From the NCBI RefSeq assembly GCF_002531935.1, contig NZ_NWSV01000008.1, forward strand, positions 124,001 to 188,000: a stretch of DNA of 64,000 bases. The letters are read 5' to 3'. Origin of the DNA: Rhizobium chutanense (GTDB lineage Bacteria > Pseudomonadota > Alphaproteobacteria > Rhizobiales > Rhizobiaceae). Positions within the stretch are counted from its first letter, which is position 1; every line of letters begins with the position of its first letter. Under the pieces are notes generated by a model, which worked only from the letters and a program-made list of their open reading frames with translations, was not told the origin of the DNA and ran no database searches. Positions 1 to 10,321 of this stretch are shown here, one piece after another. Position numbers and translations under genes: made by a program.

Positions 1-1931
1 AGCGCTGGCAGAATGTCCCGCGCCGCCATCGCGAGCTGCGCGCCGGTCATACCGGGCATCGAGTAATCGGTGATCATCAGATCGAAAGGCTGGCCGCTCC
101 TGATCAGCTCGAGCGCCTGCGAACCGGAATTTGCCTCGACGACCTCGTGACCGAGATCTTCGAGCATGTCGACCGAACTCATGGCGATCAAGGCATCGTC
201 ATCGACCAGGAGGATCTTCAGCCTCGGCGCTGTTTCCGAAACAAGCGGAGCTGTTTCCTTCGCCTGCTCGGGACGCTGTTCGGTCGCCGGCAGCCACAAT
301 TCGGCGGTCGTTCCCACCCCCGGTTCGCTTGTCAGAAGGAGCGCGCCATTGAGCTGAACGGCAAGTCCGTGGATCATCGACAGACCGAGGCCCGTGCCCT
401 TTCCGAGTTCCTTGGTCGAGAAAAACGGATCGACGGCCTTCTTCAGCGTCTCCGCATCCATGCCGGTGCCGCTGTCGGCCACCGCCAACACGAGATAGAT
501 TCCCTCGTTGAGATCGCCGCCATTGCCGACAACCTTTTCCTCGCGCAAAGATATGGACAGTGTCCCGCCGACCGGCATCGCATCGCGAGCATTGACAGCA
601 AGATTGAGCAGCGCCAGTTCGAGCTGGTTCGCATCGACAAGCGCCGGCGGCAGCGTCGGCGGCAGGATGGTTTCGATGCTCACCGAGGGGCCGACCGAAC
701 GCCGCAGCAGGTCGTTCATGCCGGTCACCAGATCGGCAAGATCGACAGGCTTGACCTGCAGATCCTGCTGTCTGGCAAAAGCCAGCAGCCGCTGCGTCAG
801 CGCCGCTCCGCGCCGCGCACCCTGAACAGCCCCGTCGACCAGGCGCGTCGCCTTGGCGTCGCCGGCGACATGCTTGCCGAGCAGCTCCAGATTTCCGAGA
901 ACCACCATCAGCAGATTGTTGAAATCATGCGCAACGCCGCCGGTGAGCTGACCGATCGCTTCCATTTTCTGGGATTGGCGAAGCTGCTCCTCGGCTCTCT
1001 CGCGCTGGGCAACCTCCTCGAGCAGCGTCTGGTGAGCGGCGTTGACCTCTCTTGTCCGCTCCCTGACGCGCTCTTCAAGGTTTTCGTTGAGCCGTCTCAG
1101 GTTCTCCTCGGCCGTCTTGCGGGCCGTGGTATCGGAGCAAACGCCGACGAGCTTCCTGGCGGAACCATATCTATCGGCGTAGAGCTGCGCATGGACCTCG
1201 GTCCAATGCAGCGATCCATCCGGCCAGATCGTCCTGTGCTCGATCGAATAGTCGCGTCCGGTGTCGATCGTCTGGCGCAGGCGCGCCAGCACAAGGTCTC
1301 GGTCGTCGGGGTGGATGCTGGCGACCAGATCGTCGCGTGTGACATCGTCATCCGGTCCTCGGCCGAAGACAGCCTTGCAGGTCGCTGAGGCGGACAAGGC
1401 CATCGACGACAGTTCCAGCTCCCACGCCCCGAGACGGCCGGCGGCAAGCGCCGTCTGCAACCGCCGCTCCCCCTCGCTCAGAGCTTCAAGCCGGGCGCGC
1501 GCTTCATACTGGCGCAGGCGCCCCTTCAACGCGGTCCGGGCAATGCTGACGAAGGAGGTCGCATGGAACGGCCGCTCCAGGAAGGTGACGTTGCCGAGAA
1601 CCTCGGAAAGCCTGGCAGCGGCCGGATTTCGTTCAGGCCCGCCGCCACGTTGTGTGAGCACGATGAACGGCAGGTCCGACCAGCTCGGCTGGGCTGAAAC
1701 CCAGGCGGCGATCGGCTTGAGATCGCTCGAGCGAACGGCCTCTTCCGTCAGGACGCCGAGCGCGATGTCATCGCTGAGCGATGACGCGAACATGGAAAGG
1801 TCGGTGGCGGCGATCGAGGCCAGTCCGGCCTCGTCGACCAGCGATATCGCCACCCAGGCATCCCGGCCGGCAGGGGTGTAGATCAATGCTTTCGGTTTGC
1901 CGGAATTAGGAATCGCTGCCATCCTCGCCAT
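1..1931 (-). CDS. PAS hybrid sensor histidine kinase (3' end beyond window)
   Basis: Soluble sensor kinase; about 643 codons are visible and the C-terminus runs off the left edge. My translation shows, in order: a receiver-like N-terminal domain (residues about 10-135) with no obvious phosphoacceptor Asp; a PAS domain (about 165-275); a short coiled coil; a phosphotransfer helix with AHDFNN around His335; an ATPase domain with DSGTGM and GKGTGLGL boxes; and a C-terminal receiver with Asp622. The ATG at 1931 is the longest start; an in-frame ATG at 1922 is equally possible. Either start lies inside the end of the upstream kaiC-like gene, so the two are probably co-transcribed and translationally coupled. 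No membrane segment is seen. The ligand and output partner are unknown. Confidence 0.85.
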   Translation of the reverse strand, partial: MARMAAIPNSGKPKALIYTPAGRDAWVAISLVDEAGLASIAATDLSMFASSLSDDIALGVLTEEAVRSSDLKPIAAWVSAQPSWSDLPFIVLTQRGGGPERNPAAARLSEVLGNVTFLERPFHATSFVSIARTALKGRLRQYEARARLEALSEGERRLQTALAAGRLGAWELELSSMALSASATCKAVFGRGPDDDVTRDDLVASIHPDDRDLVLARLRQTIDTGRDYSIEHRTIWPDGSLHWTEVHAQLYADRYGSARKLVGVCSDTTARKTAEENLRRLNENLEERVRERTREVNAAHQTLLEEVAQRERAEEQLRQSQKMEAIGQLTGGVAHDFNNLLMVVLGNLELLGKHVAGDAKATRLVDGAVQGARRGAALTQRLLAFARQQDLQVKPVDLADLVTGMNDLLRRSVGPSVSIETILPPTLPPALVDANQLELALLNLAVNARDAMPVGGTLSISLREEKVVGNGGDLNEGIYLVLAVADSGTGMDAETLKKAVDPFFSTKELGKGTGLGLSMIHGLAVQLNGALLLTSEPGVGTTAELWLPATEQRPEQAKETAPLVSETAPRLKILLVDDDALIAMSSVDMLEDLGHEVVEANSGSQALELIRSGQPFDLMITDYSMPGMTGAQLAMAARDILPA

Positions 1932-3417
1932 CGTTCGACAGGAGCGGCGCTGAGGTCCCGATGAATTCGGGAACGCCGCGAAGCACGCCCTGGAACCCGA
2001 CGAGAGGATCTCCGAACGTCAGGCCGGAACCGTCGATGCGATACTCCCGGATGGTATCCTCATGAAAGCCGGTCCTCTTCTTGATAACGGAGACCGCGCG
2101 GCGCACTTTTCCGGCGGCCTCGAAGTAACGTAGCAGAATGACGGTATCGGCGAGATAGGTAACGTCGACAGGTGCCTTCATGTCACCGACCAGCCCGTGC
2201 TGGGCAACGGTGAGGAAGGTGTTGGCGCCTTGCCTGTTCAAATATTGCAGCAATTCATGCATATGAAGGATCAGCGAATTCTCATCCGGCATCGAAGCCT
2301 GATAACCGTTGATGCTGTCGATGATGACGGTTTTCGCATCCGACTTGTCGACGCAGTCGCGCACGCGATGAGCGAATTCGCCCGGCGACAGTTCGGCGGC
2401 ATCGAGCTGTTCGATGTGGATCCGACCCGCATCCCTCATCGCTTCGAGATCCATTCCAAGCGCCTTCAGCCTGGCAAAGAGCAGACCGAGTTCCTCGTCG
2501 AAAACGAAGGCCGCCGCCTTCTCGCCGCGCGCGACCGCTGCCGCCAGAAACTGGAATGAAAAAGTGCTTTTGCCTGTGCCGGCCGGACCGAGGATGAGTG
2601 TGCTGGATCCTCGCTCGAGGCCGCCTCCCAAGAGAAGGTCCAGTTTCGGAATATCGCAGGAAATCTGATCGCGGAGGTAGCTTGATTTATGTTCGGCGGC
2701 GACGAGGCGCGGAAACACCATGACGCCGCCGGTCTGGATGATGAAATCGTGATAACCGCCGCGAAAGGCCTGTCCGCGATATTTGATGATCCTCAGACGG
2801 CGGCGTTCGGAGCCATAGCTCGGCGCCAGTTCCTCAAGATGAATGACACCATGCACGACGCTGTGCACCGTCTTGTCGAGCACGTCGGACGTGAGGTCGT
2901 CGAGCAAGAGGACGGTCGCTCCCTGCCGGGCAAAATAATGTTTGAGCGCCAGGATCTGCCGGCGATAGCGCAGCGAACTTTGCGCCAGCAGCCTTATCTC
3001 CGACAGGCTGTCGAGCACGACGCGCCGTGGCTTTACCCGCTCGAAAGCGGCGAAGATTTCCTTGGTCGTCTCTCCAAGTTCGAGATCCGACGAATAAAGC
3101 AGGCTCTGCTGCTGGTCGGCGTCCAGCAGGCTTTCCGGAGGCACGACTTCGAAGACCTCGATATTGCCGTCGACCACCATGCCATGCGATGCCGCACCCG
3201 CCCGCAATTCGCTCTCGGTTTCCGAAAGGGTGATGTAGAGCCCCTGTTCGCCGAGCCGCGCGCCTTCGATCAGAAACTGCAGCGCAATGGTGGTCTTGCC
3301 TGCCCCCGGATTTCCCTCCAGCAGGAACACGTGGCCCGTCGAAAGCCCTCCCGCCAGAATTGTGTCCAAACCGGACACTCCGGTCCGGGCTTTCGTGGCA
3401 GGCAACGCAGTATTCAT
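1906..3417 (-). CDS. kaiC: KaiC-type double RecA-fold ATPase
   Basis: A 503-residue protein with two tandem KaiC/RecA domains: Walker A motifs at residues 35-42 (GNPGAGKT) and 277-284 (GPAGTGKS), with matching Walker B strands (VVLDS near 135, VIIDS near 355). The C-terminal KKRTGFHEDTIREY segment is typical of non-cyanobacterial KaiC homologues. No kaiA or kaiB lies in the window, so a clock role cannot be inferred; in this family, pairing with a histidine kinase points to signal transduction. The RBS AAGGAA sits about 8 nt before the ATG. The stop overlaps the start of the hybrid kinase downstream. Confidence 0.9.
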   Translation of the reverse strand: MNTALPATKARTGVSGLDTILAGGLSTGHVFLLEGNPGAGKTTIALQFLIEGARLGEQGLYITLSETESELRAGAASHGMVVDGNIEVFEVVPPESLLDADQQQSLLYSSDLELGETTKEIFAAFERVKPRRVVLDSLSEIRLLAQSSLRYRRQILALKHYFARQGATVLLLDDLTSDVLDKTVHSVVHGVIHLEELAPSYGSERRRLRIIKYRGQAFRGGYHDFIIQTGGVMVFPRLVAAEHKSSYLRDQISCDIPKLDLLLGGGLERGSSTLILGPAGTGKSTFSFQFLAAAVARGEKAAAFVFDEELGLLFARLKALGMDLEAMRDAGRIHIEQLDAAELSPGEFAHRVRDCVDKSDAKTVIIDSINGYQASMPDENSLILHMHELLQYLNRQGANTFLTVAQHGLVGDMKAPVDVTYLADTVILLRYFEAAGKVRRAVSVIKKRTGFHEDTIREYRIDGSGLTFGDPLVGFQGVLRGVPEFIGTSAPLLSNDGEDGSDS

Positions 3418-3573
3418 TCACTGTTTCCTTCAGTTTCAGGTGTGAATTAGCGGGGAGTGATGGAATGTCAAATCGCCGGCACGGCATGTTTTCGCTCCCG
3501 GCAAAACGCCTGGCGGAGTGTTATGGCCGGCCCGAAAACCTGCTCGCTAACGAGACCTGAAAATCCGCCTGGT

Positions 3574-4467
<894 letters not shown>

Positions 4468-4468
4468 T

Positions 4469-4485
4469 TATGAAACTTTCTCATA
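4469..4485. promoter_or_regulatory. Candidate LysR operator TATGA-N7-TCATA
   Basis: A perfect 5-bp inverted repeat, TATGA (4469-4473) and TCATA (4481-4485), separated by 7 bp, sits 1 bp upstream of the LysR start in the divergent 147-bp region. Its T-rich/A-rich dyad form and position fit a LysR recognition site. The assignment rests on symmetry and location only. Confidence 0.45.
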
Positions 4486-4614
4486 GGTCCGTGCCACAAC
4501 TACCATCTAATCGCGATCAAGGGCACGCGCTAAATATGCTGTCATCTCAGGACGAAGACATCCGCTGCGGGCGGACGAACCGTTCTGCACTCTCCGACAT
4601 AGGAAAGCACGATC

Positions 4615-6013
<1,399 letters not shown>

Positions 6014-6023
6014 GAAGAGAAAC

Positions 6024-6043
6024 GGCCGCCTTCTCTGGCGGTC
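6024..6043. terminator. Hairpin between convergent genes
   Basis: GGCCGCC (6024-6030), a 6-nt loop and GGCGGTC (6037-6043) form a 7-bp stem with one G-U pair, between the convergent aldo/keto reductase and GST genes. T/C-rich tracts follow on both strands, so it could terminate both transcripts. Confidence 0.5.
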
Positions 6044-6059
6044 GCTTCTTCTGACCGCA

Positions 6060-6695
6060 TCACCGTCTCGGCGCCGGCGCGTTCTCCTGGAAAGCCGGGA
6101 TCGCCTCGAGCTTGCCGACAATCTCCGCGATATCAGGCCATCGGCCGAGATCGAAGCCCATGCGCCGGGCGCTGATCGCCTGCGGGAAGAGGAAAATATC
6201 GGCAATACCGGGCCGGTCGCCGACGGCGAAAGCGCCTTGCCTGCGGCCGGCGATCATCGTCTCCACGGCAGCCATTCCCTCGCCGACCCAGTGACGGCTC
6301 CAGGCGGCAATCGCATCGGCATCGGCCTGGAAGGCCGATTTGAGATGCAGGCCGATCCGCGGCGGCAGCAGTGCATGGATCTCGGCTGCAATCGCCAGCG
6401 CGATCGAGCGCGCCAGCGCCCTGTCCTCCGCCGTGTCGGGCAGCAGCGGCGGCTCAGGCTGAAGTTCATCGAGATATTCGATGATCGCCAGCGACTGGGT
6501 GATGAGGACGCCGCCATCCGTCAGCAAGGCCGGCACCAGCCCTTGCGGATTGACGCTGCGATATCCGGCCTGGCGGCTCTCCGCCTCTTCCCCGAGGATG
6601 GTCACCGGCAGCGCCTCCGCCGTCAGCCCCTTCGCGGCGAGCGCGATCCGGACTCTTGAGGTCGCCGAGGAAATTTCGTTCTGATAGAGTTTCAC
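6060..6695 (-). CDS. Glutathione S-transferase, maleylacetoacetate isomerase-like
   Basis: 211 residues from a GTG start at 6695, chosen because AAGGAG precedes it by about 8 nt and the protein then begins (M)KLYQNEISSATSRVRIAL; the upstream in-frame extension looks non-coding. The SSATSRVRIAL motif is the glutathione-binding signature of zeta-class GSTs/maleylacetoacetate isomerases, and the thioredoxin-like N-terminal domain with NPQGLVPAL and QSLAIIEYLDE is followed by an all-helical C-terminal domain. The role could be maleylacetoacetate isomerisation or general detoxification. It lies just downstream of, and in the same direction as, a two-component system. Confidence 0.85.
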   Translation of the reverse strand: MKLYQNEISSATSRVRIALAAKGLTAEALPVTILGEEAESRQAGYRSVNPQGLVPALLTDGGVLITQSLAIIEYLDELQPEPPLLPDTAEDRALARSIALAIAAEIHALLPPRIGLHLKSAFQADADAIAAWSRHWVGEGMAAVETMIAGRRQGAFAVGDRPGIADIFLFPQAISARRMGFDLGRWPDIAEIVGKLEAIPAFQENAPAPRR

Positions 6696-6769
6696 TGTCT
6701 TTCTCCTTGATGGCCTATCCAGGACATTTCCTATGAAAACTGCCGGAAAACTCTTGGCCGCTCCAATCG

Positions 6770-8092
6770 TCACCGAAGCGTGACTTCCGCCGCAAGGCCG
6801 CCGCCGGCGCGATTGTAGAGCCGAAGGGACCCGCCGATCTTGGCCGTCAGCTGCTGGGCGATCGCAAGGCCGAGGCCCGTGCCGCCGGTCTCGCGGTTGC
6901 GGGATTGCTCCAGCCGGAAAAAAGGCTGCATGGCGGCGTCCAGCATATCGTCGGGAATTCCGGGCCCCCGATCCGTCACCGTGATGACGACATTGTTTTC
7001 GGCGTTGTGCGCGACGCTGATTTCGGCGGCACCCGCAAATTTCAACGCATTGTCGATGAAGTTCGACAGGATGCGGCGAAGCGCGTGCGGCTTGGTCAAG
7101 GCGGCGCCCTGAACCAACCCGACGACCGTGACCGCCTTTCCGGTGTCCTGATAGTCGTAGGCTACGCTGTCGATGAACGAGGCGAGATCGATCCGGGCGT
7201 TCTTCTCGCCGCTGCCATGGGCGCTGCGCGCATAGGCGATGCCGTCCTGGACGAGGCGCTGGATCTCGCCGAGATCGTGCACCAGCTTGTCCTTTTCAGG
7301 CGAATCCTCCGCCATATCGGCGCGCAGCCGCATGCGGGTGATCGGCGTCTGCAGATCGTGCGAGATCGCCGCCAGGATCTGCACGCGCTCTTCGAGGTAG
7401 TGGGCGATCCTCTCCCGCATTGCGTTGAACGCCCGCGCCGCATGCGCGACCTCGCTCGGACCCGCCTCGCTCAAGGCAGGACCATCCTTGTTGGGGTCGA
7501 GGGCATCGGCGGCGGCGGCCAGCGCGCCGAGCGGCCGGATCGCCTGGCGAACCGCAAACCAGGTACAGAGGATGAGGAGCAGCATCTGGATGACGAAGAC
7601 ATAGGGCAGCCATGCGGCGATCGGCATGACGCCCTTCGGCGTGACGTCGATCGTCAGCGGGCTTCCGTCGCTCAGCGTCAGATGCGCCTGCAATCGGTTC
7701 ACCTCACCCGGAATCCGTTCGATGCTGATCGGAAATTTGTGGCCGACGGCCGCTTCGATCTTGCCCGATATCTCCGTGCCTTTGCTTGACGTGTCGGGCA
7801 CGCCGGGAAGACCGGTTCCGAGCACGAAGCGGTAGTTGCCGCGGCTCAGCCGATCCAGGAGATCGCCGCGTTCGCCGGGCGGAAGCCGGTCGAGAACGGC
7901 AATCGATGTCGCGACGTCATTCTCCAGCGTGCCGAGCATCACGGCCTTGGCCGACATGGTGCGCTCCATGTAGAGCACGCTGAAGGACAGCCCGTAGGCA
8001 AGGGCGAGACCGACCAGCAGGATGAGGAAGATCCGCGACCGCAACGTCCTCGGCCACGTCAAACCCAAGAATAGGGGGATCGTCGCCCTCAT
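6770..8092 (-). CDS. Membrane sensor histidine kinase (OmpR-type partner)
   Basis: 440 residues: transmembrane helix at about 21-42, a periplasmic sensor region of about 120 residues, a second transmembrane helix at about 162-182, a HAMP linker, the phosphoacceptor region AAISHDLQTPITR with His245, and a C-terminal ATPase domain with DRGPGIP and GGTGLGLAI. The start overlaps the response regulator stop by 4 bp, so regulator and kinase are made from one mRNA. The periplasmic domain has no recognisable fold that I can name. Targets may be the adjacent exported hydrolase and DipZ-type gene. Confidence 0.93.
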   Translation of the reverse strand: MRATIPLFLGLTWPRTLRSRIFLILLVGLALAYGLSFSVLYMERTMSAKAVMLGTLENDVATSIAVLDRLPPGERGDLLDRLSRGNYRFVLGTGLPGVPDTSSKGTEISGKIEAAVGHKFPISIERIPGEVNRLQAHLTLSDGSPLTIDVTPKGVMPIAAWLPYVFVIQMLLLILCTWFAVRQAIRPLGALAAAADALDPNKDGPALSEAGPSEVAHAARAFNAMRERIAHYLEERVQILAAISHDLQTPITRMRLRADMAEDSPEKDKLVHDLGEIQRLVQDGIAYARSAHGSGEKNARIDLASFIDSVAYDYQDTGKAVTVVGLVQGAALTKPHALRRILSNFIDNALKFAGAAEISVAHNAENNVVITVTDRGPGIPDDMLDAAMQPFFRLEQSRNRETGGTGLGLAIAQQLTAKIGGSLRLYNRAGGGLAAEVTLR

Positions 8093-8829
8093 TGCCGCAG
8101 CTCCGTGATCTCGACCGGAACGGAAAAGACATAGCCTTCGCTGCGCACCGTCTTGATGTAGGTGGGTTCGCGTGCATCGTCCCCCAGTCGCTGGCGCAGG
8201 CGGCTGACCAGGAGGTCGATCGAGCGATCGAAGAGGTCGGCGTCGCGGCCTTGCGTCAGGCTGAGAAGCTGGTCGCGGTTGAGCACCCGTTGCGGGTGGT
8301 CGATGAAGACGCGAAGCAGGCGGTATTCGGCGCCGCTGAGCGCAATCGCGGTCCCCTCCCTGTCGAGAAGATGCCGGGCAACCGTGTCGAGCCGCCAGTC
8401 GCCGAAAGTCAGCAGCTGTCCGGCCTCGCTGATCTGCAGGTTGGGCGGCAGCATGCGTGTGCGCCGCAGCACCGCTTTGATGCGGGCCAGCAGCTCACGC
8501 GCGGCGAAGGGCTTGGCGAGATAGTCGTCGGCGCCCATCTCCAGCCCGAGGATCCTGTCCATTTCGTCGGTGCGGGCCGTCAGCATCAGGATCGGGATCG
8601 CCTTGTGCCGGCCGGAGCGCAGCTCGCGGCACAGCACCAGCCCGTCGTCGCCGGGCATCATCACGTCGAGCACGATCAGGTCGACGGCATTGGCGTCGAG
8701 AAAGCTGCGCATCTGCCGCCCGTCCGCGGCAATGCTGGTCCTCAGGCCGTTCTTCTGCAGATAACCCGAAACCAGCTCGCGGATTTCGCGATCGTCGTCG
8801 ACGACCAGGATGTGATCGACATGATCCAT
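8089..8829 (-). CDS. OmpR-family response regulator
   Basis: 246 residues starting at ATG 8829 (MDHVDHILVVDDD), picked over a longer reading because a GGGAAC/AGGG tract precedes it and the receiver begins at once. The receiver domain has the acidic pair, phosphoacceptor Asp55 in LIVLDVMMPGDDG and Lys in ADDYLAKPF; the C-terminal winged helix has the usual REGTAIALSGAEYRLLRVF and DLFDRSIDLLVSRLRQRLGDD segments. It overlaps the kinase gene by 4 bp. A likely target is the region 10,075-10,178, which carries paired GATACA direct repeats of the spacing that OmpR/PhoB proteins bind. Confidence 0.94.
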   Translation of the reverse strand: MDHVDHILVVDDDREIRELVSGYLQKNGLRTSIAADGRQMRSFLDANAVDLIVLDVMMPGDDGLVLCRELRSGRHKAIPILMLTARTDEMDRILGLEMGADDYLAKPFAARELLARIKAVLRRTRMLPPNLQISEAGQLLTFGDWRLDTVARHLLDREGTAIALSGAEYRLLRVFIDHPQRVLNRDQLLSLTQGRDADLFDRSIDLLVSRLRQRLGDDAREPTYIKTVRSEGYVFSVPVEITELRQ

Positions 8830-8919
8830 ATGTCCCTGTTCCCTTACCGATAGTAGCAGCCCCGACCTACGCATATCCGGCCGGCCGGAGCAACGCGGCT
8901 CTGCAACCGGCCTCGTCGA

Positions 8920-9966
8920 TTAGAAGCGGTCGACGTCGATGACCGCCTGCGCGAAGGCCTGCGGCGCCTCCTGCGGCAGATTGTGGCCGATGCCGCCGCC
9001 GATCGTGCGATGCTCGTATCTGCCGGAAAACTTTCCGGCATAGGCGGAGGGTTCCGGATGCGGCGCGCCGTTTGCATCGCCTTCCATGGTGATTGTCGGC
9101 ACCGAAAGGACAGGCAATGCGGCAAGCGTCGTCTCATAGGCATCATATTTGGCCTCGCCTTCGACAAGCCCCAGGCGCCAGCGGTAATTGTGGATGACGA
9201 TGTCGACATGGTCGGGATTGTCGAACGCGGCGGCGGATCTGTCGAACGTCGCATCATCGAAATTCCACTTCGGCGAAGCCGTCTGCCAGATGAGCTTTGC
9301 GAAATCATGGGTATTGCTCTCGTAACCCAGCCGCCCACGTTCGGTTGCAAAATAAAATTGATACCACCAGGAAAGTTCGGCCTTCGGCGGCAACGGCTTC
9401 AGGTTGGCCTCCTGGCTGCCGATCAGGTAGCCGCTCACCGAGACCATCGCCTTGCAGCGCTCCGGCCACAATGCCGCCATAATGTTGGCAGTCCGCCCGC
9501 CCCAGTCGTAGCCGGCAATGACAGCCTTCTGGATGTCGAGCGCATCGAGCAGCGCAATCATATCGGCAGCGATCGCCGACGGCTGACCGTTGCGCGCTGT
9601 TGCCTGGTCCAGAAACCGGGTCATCCCGTAACCGCGCAGATAGGGCACGATAACCCTGTAGCCCGCCGCGGCCAGCAGCGGTGCGACATCGACGAAACTA
9701 TAGATGTCATAAGGCCAGCCATGCAGCAGCAATACGACCGGGCCATCCGCCTTCCCCGCCTCGGCATAACCGATATCGAGCACGCCGGCCTTCACCTGCT
9801 TCAGCGCTTCGAAGGACCTATTGGTTCCAGCCTTCACATCAGGCAAGGCTGCGGCGGGCGCTGACTGGGCGGCGGCCGTGCCGGTCACGCCGAACTCGAC
9901 CGCCGCAAGGGCGATCGCCGTCATGCCGAAGAAGCGGCGGCGGTGATGGTTGATTTGCTCTGACAT
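8920..9966 (-). CDS. Tat-exported alpha/beta hydrolase, epoxide hydrolase-like
   Basis: 348 residues with a twin-arginine leader (HHRRRFFGMTAIALAA, cleavage probably after the TGTAAAQ region near residue 34), indicating export to the periplasm in folded form. The alpha/beta hydrolase core shows LHGWPYDIYSF (oxyanion region), the nucleophile elbow AGYDWGG with Asp154 and a catalytic His near 328 in GIGHNLPQEAP. An Asp nucleophile and HGWP motif fit epoxide hydrolases or haloalkane dehalogenases rather than esterases. It lies between the OmpR-type system and the divergent DipZ-type gene, and shares with the latter the upstream region holding GATACA repeats. Confidence 0.88.
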   Translation of the reverse strand: MSEQINHHRRRFFGMTAIALAAVEFGVTGTAAAQSAPAAALPDVKAGTNRSFEALKQVKAGVLDIGYAEAGKADGPVVLLLHGWPYDIYSFVDVAPLLAAAGYRVIVPYLRGYGMTRFLDQATARNGQPSAIAADMIALLDALDIQKAVIAGYDWGGRTANIMAALWPERCKAMVSVSGYLIGSQEANLKPLPPKAELSWWYQFYFATERGRLGYESNTHDFAKLIWQTASPKWNFDDATFDRSAAAFDNPDHVDIVIHNYRWRLGLVEGEAKYDAYETTLAALPVLSVPTITMEGDANGAPHPEPSAYAGKFSGRYEHRTIGGGIGHNLPQEAPQAFAQAVIDVDRF

Positions 9967-10013
9967 CGGTCTCTCCTGTCGAATGGATCACGGTGCTGGT
10001 ATGGCGTTGCGCT

Positions 10014-10178
10014 TGTATCCCCCATATGTCGCGAGCCGTCGGTTTTGCATGCGCATGTAGCTTCCGGCCGCCGCGATACATTCTGATACAATCGCGCCGA
10101 CCGGGCAAAGCCTGGCACCGGCCGCGGCGTTTTCGCCACAGCCCATCGCCGGGACGGCAGTTTGTATCGCTGTGTATC
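10014..10178. promoter_or_regulatory. GATACA paired direct repeats, candidate response-regulator sites
   Basis: In the 355-bp divergent region (9967-10321), GATACA occurs at 10075-10080 and 10085-10090, exactly 10 bp apart. On the other strand the same pair occurs as TGTATC at 10163-10168 and 10173-10178, again 10 bp apart. A single further TGTATC lies at 10014-10019. Two 6-bp direct repeats one helical turn apart are how dimers of OmpR/PhoB-type regulators usually bind. The flanking genes are an exported hydrolase and a DipZ-type protein, and the OmpR-type regulator is encoded 1.2 kb away. Nothing else recognisable lies in this gap. Confidence 0.55.
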
Positions 10179-10321
10179 GCCCGCCCCGACCGCAATAGTT
10201 CGGTACATTTCCCCGCAAAACCGGACACATCGGAGATACGTCCGCCCGGCCATATCCCCGCCGTTGCTGGTTCAGGCCCCATTGCCGTCCAGAGCCCGAT
10301 CAATCGGTTTCAAAGGAAACG

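Noticed and set aside
147..1388. 413-codon open reading frame on the plus strand
   Set aside because: Antisense to the hybrid kinase, Arg/Gln-rich with no family features or RBS; the minus strand encodes clear PAS, kinase and receiver motifs.
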